A DNA stretch of 64,000 nt from assembly GCF_018987265.1 (NCBI RefSeq), contig NZ_CP076854.1, positions 1,798,001-1,862,000 of the forward strand, read 5' to 3'. Below the pieces are notes generated by a model. The model ran no database searches. It had not been told where the DNA came from and was given only the letters and a program-made list of their open reading frames with translations. Each line of letters begins with the position of its first letter. The first letter of the stretch is position 1. Both the position numbers and the translations under genes were made by a program. Below are positions 25,035 through 34,240 of the stretch, piece after piece. The DNA comes from Rhizobium sp. WYJ-E13. Its GTDB lineage: Bacteria; Pseudomonadota; Alphaproteobacteria; Rhizobiales; Rhizobiaceae.

Positions 25035-26003
25035 ATGACGCAATCCGATGTTGTGATCGATATCCAGAACCTATCGGTTACCTTCAATCGAGGACGCAAG
25101 CCGGTAAAGGCCGTCAATGGCGTCAGCCTCCAGGTAAGGGCTGGCGAGGTCGTGGCCCTCCTGGGAGAGTCTGGGTCCGGCAAGAGCGTCACCATGCGCT
25201 CGCTGCTTCGCATGCATCCGAAGGGGACGACGATCGGCGGGACTATGTCGGTGGCCGGACGCGATGTCACTGGCTTGTCGACGCGCGAACTCGGCAATCT
25301 GCGTGGCGCCGTCGTCTCGATGGTGTTTCAAGAGCCGCGTCTTGCCCTCGATCCGGTCTACACGCTTGGCCGGCAGATCGAAGAGACGATCATGCGCCAT
25401 GAAAAGATCTCTCGCTCCGCCGCGACTGCCCGGTCGCTTGCCTTGTTTGAAAAGGTTCGCATTCCCTCGCCGGAGCGGCGCCTTCGAAACTATCCGCACG
25501 AGATGTCGGGAGGCATGTTGCAGCGCTCGATGATCGCCATGGCGCTGGCGTGCAATCCAAAGGTCCTTCTCGCCGATGAGCCGACGACGGCGCTGGATGC
25601 CACCGTACAGATCCAGATCCTGCTGCTCATCCGTGAATTGCAGAAGGAGTATGGATTGTCCGTCATCTTCGTAACCCATGATATCGGCGTTGCGGCCGAG
25701 GTCGCTGACCGCATCGCGGTCATGTACGCGGGACGGATCGTCGAAGAGGGGCGCGTTGAAGACATCATCCGCGACGCGAAACACCCCTATACAAAAGGGC
25801 TGCTCGGCGCGCGCGTCGAACTTGCAAACGGCCGCGATCGGCTGATCACCATTCCGGGCGCGCCGCCAGATCTGGCCAACATGCCACCGGGCTGCGCGTT
25901 TGCGCCACGATGCGCGCAGGCATCAGAACCCTGTCGCACCGAAGTTCCGGCACTCGTCGCCGCGGAACGGGGTGGCCGGGTTGCCTGTCTCCTATACCGC
26001 TGA
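25035..26003 (+). CDS. Peptide-type ABC transporter ATPase (DppD/OppD type)
   Basis: A 322-residue ATPase of the OppD kind with Walker A G-E-S-G-S-G-K-S. The signature reads M-S-G-G-M-L-Q-R, as in many OppD proteins, and Walker B L-L-A-D-E-P-T. It ends with the P-P-G-C-A-F-A-P-R-C cysteine motif. It starts one base after the stop of the previous ATPase gene. The two ATPases form the heterodimeric motor of this importer. Confidence 0.9.
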   Translation: MTQSDVVIDIQNLSVTFNRGRKPVKAVNGVSLQVRAGEVVALLGESGSGKSVTMRSLLRMHPKGTTIGGTMSVAGRDVTGLSTRELGNLRGAVVSMVFQEPRLALDPVYTLGRQIEETIMRHEKISRSAATARSLALFEKVRIPSPERRLRNYPHEMSGGMLQRSMIAMALACNPKVLLADEPTTALDATVQIQILLLIRELQKEYGLSVIFVTHDIGVAAEVADRIAVMYAGRIVEEGRVEDIIRDAKHPYTKGLLGARVELANGRDRLITIPGAPPDLANMPPGCAFAPRCAQASEPCRTEVPALVAAERGGRVACLLYR

Positions 26004-26059
26004 GAAACCCGAAACACACTAAAGGGAGGTGGACGCCCGGCTGCGGCGTCCAAAGCACC

Positions 26060-26737
26060 ATGACACACATCGTTGTCATCAATCCAAACACATCGGAGGC
26101 GACCACGGCGATGATGACCGATATCGCTCGTCAGTCTGTTCCTGCTGGTATTTCGATCGAAGGCGTGACCGCAGCAAGAGGCGTATCGATGATCCTCAAC
26201 AGCAGAGAGCTTGCCGCCTCCGCCGACGGCGTCGTGCAGATGGGGTTGACCGCGGCGGCAAGGGCCGATGGCATCATCGTCAGCGCTTTCGGGGATCCTG
26301 GCCTCGAAGAGCTGAGGCAGATGACCGATATACCCATAATCGGCATATGCGAGGCAAGCATGCTGGAAGCTGCGTTCGGCGGACGACGGTTTGGCATTGC
26401 GACCGTCACACCAGATCTCGTCGAGGGTTTCGCGGCAAAGGCGGTGAGCCTCGGGCTTGCCAACCTTTTCACCGGCACTCGATTGACCAGCGGGGACCCA
26501 ATTTCTCTCTCTTCCGACCCGGAGCGGCTGCAGACGGCCCTCACCATTGCCGTCAAGGAGTGCCTGGAGCTTGATGGCGCCGAGGTGGTCGTCATCGGCG
26601 GCGGGCCGCTTGGCAGAGCAGCGGTCCAACTTCAGCAACAGCTGTCCGCGCCGGTGATCGCCCCGATTGAATCAGCCACTAAACTCCTCCTCAAGCGGAT
26701 GTTTCCTCTTGAATCAGTCGCTGCGAGTTTGGTGTAA
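26060..26737 (+). CDS. Asp/Glu/hydantoin racemase family protein
   Basis: A 225-residue racemase of the Asp/Glu/hydantoin superfamily. It starts H-I-V-V-I-N-P-N-T-S, the normal opening of hydantoin and allantoin racemases. The usual cofactor-free pair of cysteines is only half present: one Cys sits in G-I-C-E-A-S (near residue 98), while the second site reads V-V-I-G-G-G-P in place of G-C-A. A one-base or decarboxylase-like mechanism is thus possible. The ATG at 26060 is chosen for homology. The following RpiR gene starts inside its stop codon (TAATG). Confidence 0.8.
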   Translation: MTHIVVINPNTSEATTAMMTDIARQSVPAGISIEGVTAARGVSMILNSRELAASADGVVQMGLTAAARADGIIVSAFGDPGLEELRQMTDIPIIGICEASMLEAAFGGRRFGIATVTPDLVEGFAAKAVSLGLANLFTGTRLTSGDPISLSSDPERLQTALTIAVKECLELDGAEVVVIGGGPLGRAAVQLQQQLSAPVIAPIESATKLLLKRMFPLESVAASLV

Positions 26738-27675
26738 TGACCAGGTCGCTTCGGCACGGCAGCTTGAGTTTTCCGGTTGCAAATCGGGAGATTGCGAAGG
26801 AAAGTCCGCCGCCTGGAGACGTCGCGGAGAGTATTGTGCCGAAAGATCGTTCGTTCCTGTTTCGCGTGAGAGAGGCGCTTCCCAACCTCCATCCGGCAGA
26901 AAAGCGATTGGCTGAGTTCGTTTGCGATTTTCCCGGCGAACTCGCGAGCTATTCAGCACAGGAACTTGCGGCGCTCGCGCACGTTTCCAAGGCCACTGTC
27001 ACGCGGTTCATCCAGCGGCTCGGTTATGAGACCTACGAGGAAGCCCGCCGCCACGCGCGGGAGGAAAAGCAAACTGGGTCCCGGCTTTTTCTCACGAGTT
27101 CGGCCAACGCTGCGTCGATCCAGTCGGTAGAGGCACATATAGCCCAAGGCATCGCCAACCTTGAAGCGACGTTCATTTCTATTCCTGACAGTCAGATAGA
27201 GGCCGCAGCCGACGCAATCCTCAATGCGCGAAAAGTCTGGGTTGTCGGATTTCGAAGCAGTCACCCATTTGCCTCGTATCTCCAATGGCAACTGATCCAG
27301 GTCATTGAAAACATTGTCGCCATCCCCGGTTCTGGGCAGACGCTAGGCGAACACTTCGTGAGCCTTCGTGAGAATGACATCGTCGTGGTCTTTGCTATGC
27401 GCCGACGAATTGCGCAGATGGACGCAATTCTCGAACAAATTCGGAGATCGAAGGCAAATCTTCTGTACGTTACCGACGAAAGCGCACCCTTCGAGACCGC
27501 CGCTGGTTGGCACTTCCAATGCCAGACACTTGCGCCCGGCCCGTTGTTCAACCACACCTCGGTGATGGCGTTGTGCCATTTGCTGATTAGCCGGTGTTTC
27601 GAAAAAGCCGGGGTTGAAGGTCGAAAACGCCTTCGCGACATTGAGGCTCTAAACGAAAATCTCGAAGAATTATAA
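26737..27675 (+). CDS. RpiR family transcriptional regulator
   Basis: A 312-residue RpiR/HexR-type regulator. Residues about 40-115 form the helix-turn-helix domain (L-A-A-L-A-H-V-S-K-A-T-V-T-R-F). Residues about 145-280 form a SIS domain that usually binds a phosphosugar. It is the last gene of the operon, overlapping the racemase stop by one base. The palindrome at 20300-20315 is the natural candidate for its operator. The combination with sigma-54 suggests control by both nitrogen and substrate. Confidence 0.85.
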   Translation: MTRSLRHGSLSFPVANREIAKESPPPGDVAESIVPKDRSFLFRVREALPNLHPAEKRLAEFVCDFPGELASYSAQELAALAHVSKATVTRFIQRLGYETYEEARRHAREEKQTGSRLFLTSSANAASIQSVEAHIAQGIANLEATFISIPDSQIEAAADAILNARKVWVVGFRSSHPFASYLQWQLIQVIENIVAIPGSGQTLGEHFVSLRENDIVVVFAMRRRIAQMDAILEQIRRSKANLLYVTDESAPFETAAGWHFQCQTLAPGPLFNHTSVMALCHLLISRCFEKAGVEGRKRLRDIEALNENLEEL

Positions 27676-27866
27676 GTCGTTTTAACTTCGATAATTGGCA
27701 TGGGGGTGTGAGCCCGAAGCTGTAAATAGAGTCGACCCCGCAGCAGTTCCCCACGTTTTGAGTCTCACTGCTCGTGATGGGAGCAGAACCGACGGCCCCC
27801 TTTTTGACCAAGCGATAACAACGATTTATCGGTCTTGCGCTCAGGAATCTCGCCTGCGTCCAAACA

Positions 27867-28178
27867 TCATTCGTTCAGACGATCAACCAATCGCTTCATG
27901 AGATCCATTCGTTCATGAAGAATCGCCATGATGAGGGCAGGCGCATCCTCTCGAGGCAGACAAAAGACGTAGTGATGCTGGCATCGCGCCATTCGTAACG
28001 CCGGATAAAGCGCGCTCATATCCTTGAAAGGAGCTTCGCCCTCGGCAAGGTTTGCGATACCTCGCTCCAAAGCCGAGACGTAGCGGCGTACCTGGGCGGC
28101 ACTCCATTGCGCACGTGTGTAGCGGATTACCGAGCGTAGATCCGCTTCCGCCTCTGCAGTAAGAATGTAGGCCGTCAA
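27867..28178 (-). CDS. RelE/ParE family toxin
   Basis: A 103-residue ParE-like toxin. It starts with the family pattern of a beta strand, then A-E-A-D-L-R-S-V-I-R-Y-T-R. It continues with Y-V-S-A-L-E-R-G-I-A-N-L-A, M-A-R-C-Q-H-H-Y-V-F-C, and a final strand I-M-A-I-L-H-E-R-M-D-L, which matches the family's I-L-H-x-x-M-D. The TTG start overlaps the antitoxin stop by four bases (TTGA). ParE toxins inhibit gyrase; which target this one uses cannot be told. The 190 bases on its 3' side to the RpiR gene hold nothing I can support. Confidence 0.8.
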   Translation of the reverse strand: MTAYILTAEAEADLRSVIRYTRAQWSAAQVRRYVSALERGIANLAEGEAPFKDMSALYPALRMARCQHHYVFCLPREDAPALIMAILHERMDLMKRLVDRLNE

Positions 28179-28426
28179 GCACGACGCTCGGCAATCTCCT
28201 CGTCGAGGATCTCACCTACGGTTTTGGTCGACACTTTTCCGGCGAGCCCCTCATTGACGCGCGTGTTCATCAACGTCTTCAACTCCTCCCAGGCTCGTTC
28301 TCCGTCTGTGTCACCGGGAAAGAGGCGCTCAAGTGCATACTGCTTGATTGTCTTGCCCTGCAAAGCGGCCAGCGCCTTTAGGCTTTGATGTTGTTGGTCC
28401 GTTATGTCGATCGTCAATCGGCTCAT
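28175..28426 (-). CDS. Antitoxin of the ParE-type pair
   Basis: An 83-residue antitoxin that precedes and overlaps the toxin gene. It starts with a short beta strand, R-L-T-I-D-I-T, typical of a ribbon-helix-helix DNA-binding fold. This is followed by L-K-A-L-A-A-L-Q-G-K-T-I-K-Q-Y-A and an acidic, probably flexible C-terminal toxin-neutralising tail. An inverted repeat just upstream is the likely autoregulatory operator. Confidence 0.75.
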   Translation of the reverse strand: MSRLTIDITDQQHQSLKALAALQGKTIKQYALERLFPGDTDGERAWEELKTLMNTRVNEGLAGKVSTKTVGEILDEEIAERRA

Positions 28427-28450
28427 CTAACGTGCTCCTGAACTGAGAAA

Positions 28451-28474
28451 ACCCACATTAGCACATATGTGGGT
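28451..28474. promoter_or_regulatory. Inverted repeat upstream of the antitoxin gene
   Basis: ACCCACAT-N8-ATGTGGGT, two perfect 8-base arms, lies 25 bases before the antitoxin start codon. This is the expected place for the operator of a self-repressing toxin-antitoxin operon. Confidence 0.55.
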
Positions 28475-28506
28475 ATGTGTGTAGCGACCCCATAAATCTC
28501 CGGACA

Positions 28507-28713
28507 GAAGTGCTGTCCGGCCCTGAGCGCCGCCGCCGCTGGCCGACCGCGAAGAAGCTCGCGATAATCCGGGAACTACGAGCCTGATGTCACAGTCAGC
28601 ATCGTTGCTCGGCGTCATGGCATTCAGCCGAACCACTTGTTCGCCTGGCGCAAACTTGCGGTGCAGGGTGCGCTGACGGCCATTGCATCGCAGGAAGAAG
28701 TCGTCCCGGCGCG
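28507..28713 (+). pseudogene. IS3-family (IS2-like) OrfA remnant
   Basis: The plus strand reads L-S-G-P-E-R-R-R-R-W-P-T-A-K-K-L-A-I-I-R. After a one-base frameshift near 28571 it continues Y-E-P-D-V-T-V-S-I-V-A-R-R-H-G and then N-H-L-F-A-W-R-K-L. This is the OrfA transposase of IS2-type IS3 elements, ending at E-E-V-V-P-A without the coiled-coil C-terminus. No OrfB follows; the sequence switches to a LysR fragment on the other strand. A CCGGACAG-N5-CTGTCCGG repeat sits at its start (28500-28520). Confidence 0.65.
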
Positions 28714-28835
28714 TGCCGGCGGCCAGGTCGGCGCTGACAAGCGACAAGGGTAACTGCGCCACGCCCACACCGGCGCGAACGGCGTCGCGAACCATCATGA
28801 ACGACGCAAGGCTTAATACCGGTCGCTCGATCCCT
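28713..28835 (-). pseudogene. LysR-family regulator fragment
   Basis: The minus strand encodes about 40 residues, R-P-V-L-S-L-A-S-F, then A-V-R-A-G-V-G-V-A-Q-L-P and A-D-L-A-A-G-T. This matches the late part of a LysR effector-binding domain (the family's A-G-L-G-I-A-L-L-P). A stop codon lies just upstream, and the downstream end is cut by the transposase remnant. The bases from 28836 to 29167 show no gene or clear remnant. Confidence 0.55.
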
Positions 28836-29167
28836 CATCCAAATCGACAAGCAAGTTTCAAAGGATAGCAATTGCCACTTGTTCCGATTGCAACAACGGC
28901 AGCTCTGACGACAACGCACATTTTAGGAACGTCATACTGGTAGCCGGATTACCCAACGCTGCGGTGAGCGAGTTGTGGAACGGCAACCATCCCATCTTGT
29001 TCTGACCCCAATATTGTCGGGAAGACGGTCAATCAACGGCCTGTCACCTGGCTGCCCCGGGGCCGTGTCGGCGCTGAGGCGACCTGGCGGCGATCGAAAC
29101 CGCCGCCAGCAGCTTGTAGTTTAACGTCCTGGATGGCTATTCCGCCGGCCTAGGGAACTTTAGCCGT

Positions 29168-30484
29168 TCAGCGGCACCATTCCTCGATCGCTAAGGCGAT
29201 CGCCTTGGTGCAATCGATGAGATCACGGACCGAGACGCGTTCATTCGGCTGATGCGACAGAGCTGGATCGCCCGGGCCGAAGTTTACCGTCGGCGTGTTG
29301 CCAAGGCCGGTCGGCAGACCGATATCGCTATGGGCACCGAAGCCGGAGAGGACCGGATCGAGATCAGCCGTCTTCACCGCGTTCTGGAAGATGCCGATGA
29401 AAGAGCTGTCGGCCGGGATCTCTGCGCAATCGGCATCGAGAATCCATTCTACCCGAGCTAAATGCGCGCGCAGGTAGGGATCTGCCTGGCACACATGCCG
29501 CACATGCTCTTCAATCTCACGCTTGACCTTGCCGCCGAGGCCGAATTCGTCCTTTTCGCTTGGAAGATATTGCGCGTCGATGATGATCTCCGCGCGACCG
29601 GCCATCGACGACGGATGTTCGCCCGCCGACATCTGGGTGACGATGATCTGGTTCGGCAGATCCATCAGCGGGTGGTTCTTCCTGGGATCGAACATCCAGC
29701 GACGATTGAGGATGTCGATACCGTCAAGCATCTGGCGGCAAAGCTGGACCGCGTCGACGGGACCGCTGGAATACCACGCATTCGGCGTCAGCTCAGCATG
29801 GCCGCCGATGCCGTCGATGATGATCTTGCCCCACAGGATTCCATGGCACAGCGGCGCGATCTTGTTGCCGGTCGGCTCGGTCATGATACCGGCGTCCGCC
29901 TTGAAGCCACGATCGACCATTGCAAGCGAACCCATGCCGCCGATTTCCTCGTCGACAACGGTCGTAAAGACGATGTCTCCCGAAAGCGGTACTTTCAACT
30001 CCTCCAGGATCTCGACCGCCATCAGCATGCAGGCAACGCCACCCTTCATGTCGACGGTGCCGCGACCATGAAGGAAACCTTCTTTAAGGACCGGGTCGAA
30101 GGGATCGGTCGCCCAATGATCGATGGCACCCGGCGGAACGACGTCGATATGGCCTGTCAACATGATCGAGCGGCCTCCACCGATGCCGGCAAGCGTACCG
30201 CCGAGATTGGGCCGGCCTTCGAAGGTACGTCCTTTGTTGGCACCTGGCCGGCCTTCATACTTGGCATAAAGTGCCGGACCGTCCGGATCCCAGAGATCGG
30301 TAGTAAAACCCAGCTTTTCCAAGCGCTTCTGCAGATAAAGCTGGCAGTCGCGCTCGCCGGGACCGGCCTCCTTCGGGTTTGATTTGACGACGGAGGGAAA
30401 GCGGACGAGGTCGCTCAAGGTCGCGACGATCTTGTCCGAGCGCGCTTCGACGAGCCCGGCGATGGTCTGTTGCAGTGAGGTCAT
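29168..30484 (-). CDS. M20 family deacylase (ArgE/DapE type)
   Basis: A 438-residue metal-dependent deacylase or peptidase of family M20. The two-zinc site is complete: H112 and D114 (T-G-H-I-D-V-V), D145 (G-R-G-T-V-D-M-K-G-G), E179-E180 (D-E-E-I-G-G), E in T-E-P-T-G, and a late His in F-G-A-H-S-D. Members remove acyl groups from amino acids or amino sugars. It is the last gene of the LacI-PfkB operon, three bases after a permease. This suggests that the imported compound is N-acylated. No signal peptide, so it acts in the cytoplasm. Confidence 0.85.
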   Translation of the reverse strand: MTSLQQTIAGLVEARSDKIVATLSDLVRFPSVVKSNPKEAGPGERDCQLYLQKRLEKLGFTTDLWDPDGPALYAKYEGRPGANKGRTFEGRPNLGGTLAGIGGGRSIMLTGHIDVVPPGAIDHWATDPFDPVLKEGFLHGRGTVDMKGGVACMLMAVEILEELKVPLSGDIVFTTVVDEEIGGMGSLAMVDRGFKADAGIMTEPTGNKIAPLCHGILWGKIIIDGIGGHAELTPNAWYSSGPVDAVQLCRQMLDGIDILNRRWMFDPRKNHPLMDLPNQIIVTQMSAGEHPSSMAGRAEIIIDAQYLPSEKDEFGLGGKVKREIEEHVRHVCQADPYLRAHLARVEWILDADCAEIPADSSFIGIFQNAVKTADLDPVLSGFGAHSDIGLPTGLGNTPTVNFGPGDPALSHQPNERVSVRDLIDCTKAIALAIEEWCR

Positions 30485-30487
30485 ATT

Positions 30488-31444
30488 TTATCTCCAGCGT
30501 TGGGAAAGGCGTTCGGCAAGCAGGACGAAGATCAGCAGGCAGCCGACGATGCCCACCTGCCAGACGGTGTTGACGCCAAGCTGCAAAAGGCTCGTCTGCA
30601 GGGTGACGAGCAGGATCACGGCTGCGAGCACGCCGCCGACGCCGCCGCGTCCTCCCGTGATGAGGATGCCGCCAAGCATGGCTGCGGTTAGTGATGCCAG
30701 TTCGAGATTCTGGCCAATATTCGGCCGACCGCTTCCGAGCCAGGCGATTGAAACAAGCCCGGCGGCACCGCAAAGCAAACCACTTGCCGCATAGATAATC
30801 ATGCGGGCGCGATCGACCGCGATGCCGGTCAGCCGCGCGGACCTTTCGTTGAAGCCCATCGCATAGATCCATCTGCCCCAGGCAGTTCCATTGAGAAGTA
30901 TTGCCGTGGCGATAAAGGCGGGAAGAGCAATGGTCAGGAACGGAAGGGGGAAGCCGGCCACGATGCCCCGCCCCCAGACAAGCAGCCAGTCCGGCACGCC
31001 TGACTGCGCAGCACCACCTGTCACAGCAAGCGCCAGGCCCGAATAGATGAAGAAGGTCCCGAGCGTGGCGATCAGTGGTAAAATGGCAAGGCGTGTCACG
31101 AGCCAGCCGTTGATCAAGCCCAGGACTGTTCCGAATAGGAGACAGAGGAAAGGCAGCAGCCCCGGCGGCAAGCCGAGCCGGACGAGCATCAGGCCGGCGA
31201 CAGCCGTCAACGACACGATACCGCCGACCGAGAGATCGATGCCGGCGCCTCCGGCAAGCACGACAAGCGCCTGACCGAGCGAGGCGAGCGCCAGGATGGT
31301 CGAGAATTGCAGCACGGTGGTGACCGTCGAGGCATTGAGCGTCGATGGCTGCAAGACGGCGACCCCGGCCACGAGGACGATCCACAATGCCACAAGGATG
31401 GAAAGGATGAGATGGGTACCCTGCAGCGTGCATCGGTTCTTCAT
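30488..31444 (-). CDS. Ribose-type ABC transporter permease 2
   Basis: A 318-residue permease of the RbsC/BPD_transp_2 family with eight to ten hydrophobic segments. The conserved G-G-A-G-I-D-L-S-V-G-G block is near residue 65, and a late G-G-I-L-I-T-G-G-R-G-G block near 250. The ATG at 31444 overlaps the stop of the previous permease gene; the longer frame is rejected. The two different permeases probably form a heterodimer, as in some rhizobial sugar importers. Confidence 0.88.
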   Translation of the reverse strand: MKNRCTLQGTHLILSILVALWIVLVAGVAVLQPSTLNASTVTTVLQFSTILALASLGQALVVLAGGAGIDLSVGGIVSLTAVAGLMLVRLGLPPGLLPFLCLLFGTVLGLINGWLVTRLAILPLIATLGTFFIYSGLALAVTGGAAQSGVPDWLLVWGRGIVAGFPLPFLTIALPAFIATAILLNGTAWGRWIYAMGFNERSARLTGIAVDRARMIIYAASGLLCGAAGLVSIAWLGSGRPNIGQNLELASLTAAMLGGILITGGRGGVGGVLAAVILLVTLQTSLLQLGVNTVWQVGIVGCLLIFVLLAERLSQRWR

Positions 31445-32418
31445 CACTTCGCCCACTTGATATCGGAGAATTTCAATCGATGGGCCATGACCTCGAAGGC
31501 AAGCGTCCCGATGAGGAGAGCGCCGGCCACCACCGGCTGCCACAACGAGGGCACGCCGATCAGCAGCAGCCCGTTCTGCAATATGCGCAGCAGGAGCACG
31601 CCGAACACCGTGCCGACGAGGCTACATTTGCCGCCGAGGATGCTGGTGCCGCCGAGCACGACGGCAGCGACCGCATCAAGAGCCAGATTGCTGCCGATCG
31701 ACATTTCGACATTGCGGTAGGTGCCGACATAGAAGGTGGCCGCAAGCCCCGTCAGCGCTCCGGCGATGACGAAGACAGCGCAGCGGACTCTGACGACCGC
31801 AACGCCTGAAAGTCGTGCCTTGTCTTCCGAATTGCCGATCGAGAGCAGATGCAGACCGAAGGGTGTCCGCCGCAGCACCAGCCAGATGACAAGATAGGCA
31901 AGCACGATGACGATCGCGTTCAGCGGTATGCCGGCAAGCGAGACCGACAGGAAGTCCGTCAGAGATTTCGGCAGGCCTGAGAGCCACTGCCCGCCCAGAA
32001 GCACGAATATGCCGGTGCGGTAGACCCCGAGCAACCCGAGTGTGCCGACGATCGCCGGAATGCGACCAAGCACGACCACCGAGGCCGTAACCAGCCCGAG
32101 CAAGGCGCCGACAACAGGCCCCGACAGGGCGACCACAAGGGGCGGAAATCCGGCGCCAAGGCCGCGACCGATGGCGATCGCGGCGAGGCCCATGACGACA
32201 CCGATGGAAACATCGATGCCGCCGATGGCGAGGATCAACGTCATCCCCAGACCCGACAGCAGCAATTCCACGCTGTTGCGCAGTATTGTGCCGGCGTTCG
32301 CGAAGGATGCGAAATAGGGCGATGCGAGGGAGAAGATGGCCACCGCCACGAGGATCGCGGCGAGCAAGCACCACTCCCGGGCACTCATGGACGTATTGCT
32401 ACCGATCAGACGTCGCAT
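31444..32418 (-). CDS. Ribose-type ABC transporter permease 1
   Basis: A 324-residue permease of the RbsC family. It shows I-G-G-I-D-V-S-I-G-V-V-M-G near residue 68 and V-V-L-G-G-T-S-I-L-G-G-K near 265, with about nine membrane helices. It follows the binding-protein gene by eight bases and overlaps the second permease by one. The two permeases are clearly paralogous but differ over most of their length. Confidence 0.88.
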   Translation of the reverse strand: MRRLIGSNTSMSAREWCLLAAILVAVAIFSLASPYFASFANAGTILRNSVELLLSGLGMTLILAIGGIDVSIGVVMGLAAIAIGRGLGAGFPPLVVALSGPVVGALLGLVTASVVVLGRIPAIVGTLGLLGVYRTGIFVLLGGQWLSGLPKSLTDFLSVSLAGIPLNAIVIVLAYLVIWLVLRRTPFGLHLLSIGNSEDKARLSGVAVVRVRCAVFVIAGALTGLAATFYVGTYRNVEMSIGSNLALDAVAAVVLGGTSILGGKCSLVGTVFGVLLLRILQNGLLLIGVPSLWQPVVAGALLIGTLAFEVMAHRLKFSDIKWAK

Positions 32419-32426
32419 CGCTCTGC

Positions 32427-33413
32427 TCAGAAGTTGAACTTGTCGACGTTGTCAGCGGTAAAGACTGCCGGCGGTCCCAGCAGGAGGATGCCCTTCTTGG
32501 CGTCATAGGAGACCGGCTCATCGAAGCTCGGAACCTTGTTTTCAGCCTCGAACGACCTGCCGTCGACGAGCTGCTTGCCGGCCCAGACCGTCAGATAGCC
32601 GAGCTTTTCCGGATCCCAGAGGACCGTAAAGCCGAAGGCGCCGCTCTTCAGATAGCTGCGGGCGGTATTCGGGCTGCAATAGCCGGTGCCGATGACGGAA
32701 CCGATCTTGCCTGCCGTCTCTATTGCCTGGGCGACGCCCGGGCATGTCGAGGAGGCGACGCCAATGATTCCCTTCAGATCGGGATTTGCCGTCATCATGT
32801 CGCCGGCGATCTGGGCGGCGCGCTCGGCGGTGCCGCCGGCATATTGGGGCGGCAGAAGCGTCAGCTTCGGATATTTGATCTTGGCTTCCTCCTGCATGAA
32901 GCCGATCCATGCATTCAGGTTCGATGCAGTCGCCTCTCCCGAGACGATGCCGATCTTGGCATCCGGCCCGACCCGCTTGACCAGCTCATCGATGATGGTG
33001 TTGCCGAGACCCTGGTCCGTCGCCTGAGCGACATAGACGGCGCGGCCGCTGTCGGGCGCGTCGCTATCGCTGGTGAAAAGCTTGATCTTCTTCGCTTCGG
33101 CCGCCTTGACGACCGGGGCAATGCTTGACGCATCGAGCACGCTGACGGAAATGGCGTTGACGCCCTTGTCTATCAGGCTCTGAACGATCTGAAGCTGATC
33201 GACCGGATTGGTGTCGACAGGGCCGGTATAGACGAAGTCGACGCCGAGATCCTTGGCGGCGCGATTTCCGCCGTCCTGCATAGCGTTGAAATAGGGAATG
33301 CCGACAAGCTGGGGCACGAATGCGACCTTTGGCTTGTCCGCTGCGAAAACGGCGGTTGCGGTGACGAGCGTGAAGGCTGAAATCGTCAGCGTCTTGGTGA
33401 TGCGATTGAACAT
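32427..33413 (-). CDS. Sugar-binding periplasmic protein (RbsB type)
   Basis: A 328-residue periplasmic binding protein of family 4 (RbsB/LsrB fold). The signal peptide is clear (F-N-R-I-T-K, hydrophobic core, V-F-A-A-D at about residue 24). The mature protein starts K-P-K-V-A-F-V-P-Q, with G-I-P-Y-F-N-A-M-Q-D-G shortly after, as in autoinducer-2- and rhamnose-binding relatives. I chose the ATG at 33413, preceded by AGAGGA. It lies 33 bases after the ATPase gene, an order unlike the usual binding-protein-first layout. Confidence 0.88.
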   Translation of the reverse strand: MFNRITKTLTISAFTLVTATAVFAADKPKVAFVPQLVGIPYFNAMQDGGNRAAKDLGVDFVYTGPVDTNPVDQLQIVQSLIDKGVNAISVSVLDASSIAPVVKAAEAKKIKLFTSDSDAPDSGRAVYVAQATDQGLGNTIIDELVKRVGPDAKIGIVSGEATASNLNAWIGFMQEEAKIKYPKLTLLPPQYAGGTAERAAQIAGDMMTANPDLKGIIGVASSTCPGVAQAIETAGKIGSVIGTGYCSPNTARSYLKSGAFGFTVLWDPEKLGYLTVWAGKQLVDGRSFEAENKVPSFDEPVSYDAKKGILLLGPPAVFTADNVDKFNF

Positions 33414-33446
33414 GGTTTCTGATCCTCTGGAAGTGACGCGCATTTT

Positions 33447-34217
33447 TTAGTTTGTTTTTTCAAGCGCCCGCACGTCGGGATGGGCGCCTGTTATGAGGGA
33501 GACGATCTCTTCTGGATCGGTGGTATCGCGCCTGCGTTCCGCGACCTTGCGGCCGCGGCGGAAGACGACCATCCGGTCGGCGACTTCGAAGACATCGGAA
33601 ATGTTGTGGCTGATGATGACGACGGCGCAGCCGCGCTGGGCGAGCTTGCGGGTCAGCGACAGCACCTTACGGGTTTCGGCGACGGCGAGCGCTGCCGTCG
33701 GCTCATCCATGATGACCAACTTGGCGTCGAGATTGAGCGCCCTGCAAATGGCGACCGCCTGGCGTTGCCCGCCGGACAGACTGCCGACGGCCGCGTTCGG
33801 ATCGGAGATATGCGCATCCAGTTCATCGATCAGATTGTCGACGCGCTGACGCATTTCCCGGCGGCGCAGAAAGGGAATGCCGAGGACCGACCGCTTCAGT
33901 TCGCGCCCGAGAAAGACGTTCTCGGCGATCGAGAGATTTTCCGAAAGGGCGAGTTCCTGGAAGATCGTCGCGATGCCGGCGGTGGCGGCGTCCTTCGGCG
34001 AGGTGAAACTGACAGGCTTGCCCTCGATCAGCAGTTCACCGCTGGTCGGCGCGTGGGCGCCTGCCAGAACCTTGACGAAGGTCGATTTGCCGGCGCCGTT
34101 GTCGCCGAGCAACGCCAGCACCTCGCCCGCGTGGATATCCACATCTACGTCAGCCAGAGCGGTCAGTCCGCCAAAGCGCTTTCCTATTCCGGCGGCTCTG
34201 AGGAGGGGATCTGTCAT
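33447..34217 (-). CDS. Single-domain sugar ABC transporter ATPase
   Basis: A 256-residue ATPase of the ribose/fructose importer group, with one ABC domain instead of the two found in RbsA. Walker A reads G-D-N-G-A-G-K-S-T, the signature L-S-G-G-Q-R-Q, Walker B L-V-I-M-D-E-P. The half-size form resembles FrcA of the rhizobial fructose transporter, so it would work as a homodimer. The ATG at 34217 gives the family N-terminus. It follows the amidotransferase-like gene by 23 bases. Confidence 0.88.
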   Translation of the reverse strand: MTDPLLRAAGIGKRFGGLTALADVDVDIHAGEVLALLGDNGAGKSTFVKVLAGAHAPTSGELLIEGKPVSFTSPKDAATAGIATIFQELALSENLSIAENVFLGRELKRSVLGIPFLRRREMRQRVDNLIDELDAHISDPNAAVGSLSGGQRQAVAICRALNLDAKLVIMDEPTAALAVAETRKVLSLTRKLAQRGCAVVIISHNISDVFEVADRMVVFRRGRKVAERRRDTTDPEEIVSLITGAHPDVRALEKTN

Positions 34218-34240
34218 GTCGGTTTGCTCCTTTTCGTCCG

